DNA of 64,000 nt. Origin: Rosellinia necatrix (Eukaryota > Ascomycota > Sordariomycetes > Xylariales > Xylariaceae). Positions 62,903 through 64,000 of this stretch are shown here, piece after piece. The notes beneath the pieces are model-generated. The model made no database searches. It was not told the origin of the DNA and saw only the letters and a list, made by a program, of their open reading frames with translations. The stretch spans positions 868,001-932,000 of the forward strand of contig JAGYVD010000001.1 of assembly GCA_021209875.1 (NCBI GenBank), written 5' to 3'. Each line of letters begins with the position of its first letter. Position 1 is the stretch's first letter. The translations under genes were made by a program, and so were the position numbers.

Positions 62903-64000
62903 TATTATTATTGTTTTATTTTTTTTAAAAAAATCGCGGGCTAATTATAAACTGTTTTATAGTTTTGATGCTTATATTTTAAATTTATAAATCAAGTTTT
63001 TTTCTAGCTTAAAAAAAGTTTTTTTTATAAAGTTTTTTATTTATAAGTTTTAATTTATATATAAATATATATTTTATTAGTTTAATTTATTAAAATGTTC
63101 TAACGTTATTTATAAACATTTTATAATATTATTTTTTTTATTTATTATTTGCTAGTTTTTATATATTTTTTAAATATTTTAAATATTTATATGCGACTAT
63201 TTTTTAAAATTCTGCCGGGCTTTATTTCTTACTGCTTTATATATAGCTATATAAAGTTTTTAAGCCGCCCGTTTTTTTTTTTTTTTTTTTTAATAATAAT
63301 TAGTTTTATAAATTATTTTAATTTTTATAATATTTTAATTCATTATTTAAGTTGTTTATAAATTAATTTTATTTTATTTTATAAGCTGTTTAACGTTTTA
63401 TTATTAATATTATATTTATTTTTTATTATTATAGCTAAGCTTTATTTTTATTTATATTTTAATTAGCTTGTTAGTTTAGCCTGCTAACGCAGCTATATTT
63501 TTTTATTTATTAAAAATTAGCTTTAAACTGTTCGCGATTTTTTTATTAGTTAATTAAACTGTTGTTTTTTATTATATTCAAACAGTTTATTTTTAACCGT
63601 TGTTTTTATATTAATTTTATTAATAAAAAGCAAAAATAACCTTTTTTTAGTTTTATTTGCTAACTTTTTTTTAATTTTTTTAAATGTTTAGCGCTGCTTT
63701 TATTTATTTATAAGCTTTATTTATTAAGTTTTAGCGTTATTTATATATTTCTTTTTATTTTTTGCGTTGTTTTCGCCTCATTTTTTGCGTTGTTTTTTTT
63801 TAATTTTTTTTATTTATTTTTAAAAGTTTTTCTTTTTCTATTTTTAAACTGTTTATATGCTGTTTATAATAGCTTTAAAAGCTTTTTTTACTTATTTTAT
63901 TATAAGCTAGCTTTTTATTAATGTTTTATATAGTGTTTTTTATTTTATTTATAAATATATTATATTAATAAGCTAGTAAACAATAACTTTTAGTTTTTAT

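Larger units (their letters stand above)
32560..64000. repeat. RIP-type AT-rich block
   Basis: By eye the tract is overwhelmingly A and T with TpA very frequent, CpA and TpG scarce, and remaining C mostly in GCT, ACG or CTA contexts. This is what repeat-induced point mutation leaves. No frame above about 90 codons exists, and those seen are low-complexity Ile/Leu/Phe strings. It is probably an accumulation of inactivated transposons, but no transposon protein can be recognised. It runs off the window, so its full size is unknown. Less mutated islands inside it are listed separately. Confidence 0.85.

Noticed and set aside
32560..64000. Mitochondrial DNA insertion or contamination
   Set aside because: AT richness and GC hairpins with CCTGCAGG recall fungal mtDNA GC clusters, but 31 kb shows no mitochondrial gene, rRNA or tRNA, and the TpA-rich, CpA-poor pattern fits RIP of nuclear repeats.
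32560..64000. Centromere
   Set aside because: Composition would fit a filamentous-fungal centromere, but the sequence alone cannot distinguish it from other RIP-ed heterochromatin.
32560..64000. CRISPR array
   Set aside because: The hairpin islands are dispersed, not regularly spaced, and differ by transitions; a fungal nuclear context also excludes it.

Overview
The window looks like nuclear DNA of a filamentous ascomycete (Pezizomycotina). Genes are interrupted by short spliceosomal introns (about 50-180 nt) with GT...AG ends and CTRAC-type branch sites, 5S rRNA genes are dispersed among protein genes, and a long AT-rich tract has the composition expected of repeat-induced point mutation (RIP: C-to-T changes, mostly at CpA, on both strands). 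I cannot name the species.

Bases 1 to about 32,500 are gene-bearing. In order: a four-helix DUF3176 membrane protein (+), two tandem 5S rRNA genes (-), cytosolic aspartyl-tRNA synthetase (-), a PI-specific phospholipase C (-), a short-chain dehydrogenase (-), an MFS transporter (+), a HAD-type phosphatase (-), a membrane-anchored UBP16-like deubiquitinase (+), succinate-semialdehyde dehydrogenase (+), a small Cys/His-rich protein of unknown function (-), and a pisatin-demethylase-like cytochrome P450 (+). I rebuilt exon structures by hand from reading frame, splice sites and family conservation. The genes are mostly housekeeping or lone metabolic genes. I see no shared pathway and no biosynthetic cluster; intergenic gaps reach about 3.6 kb and hold simple repeats but no recognisable genes.

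Bases from about 32,560 to 64,000 form one continuous extremely AT-rich block without credible coding sequence. Embedded in it are short islands (about 180-450 bp) of much more normal composition. These fall into families: A (three copies with imperfect inverted termini, one of them longer, plus a 3' fragment), B (three copies), C (two copies) and D (one copy). Each island is largely a string of GC-rich hairpins, and copies differ mainly by RIP-type transitions. Short structured elements that entered, or survived in, a RIP-ed block are the most unusual content of the window.

Other points: the two 5S genes differ at five sites, four of which form two compensatory base-pair changes; two genes (AspRS and HAD phosphatase) each carry one extra base in a six-base homopolymer near the start codon; and the DUF3176 gene has an in-frame TGA that is removed if a 78-nt intron is spliced.
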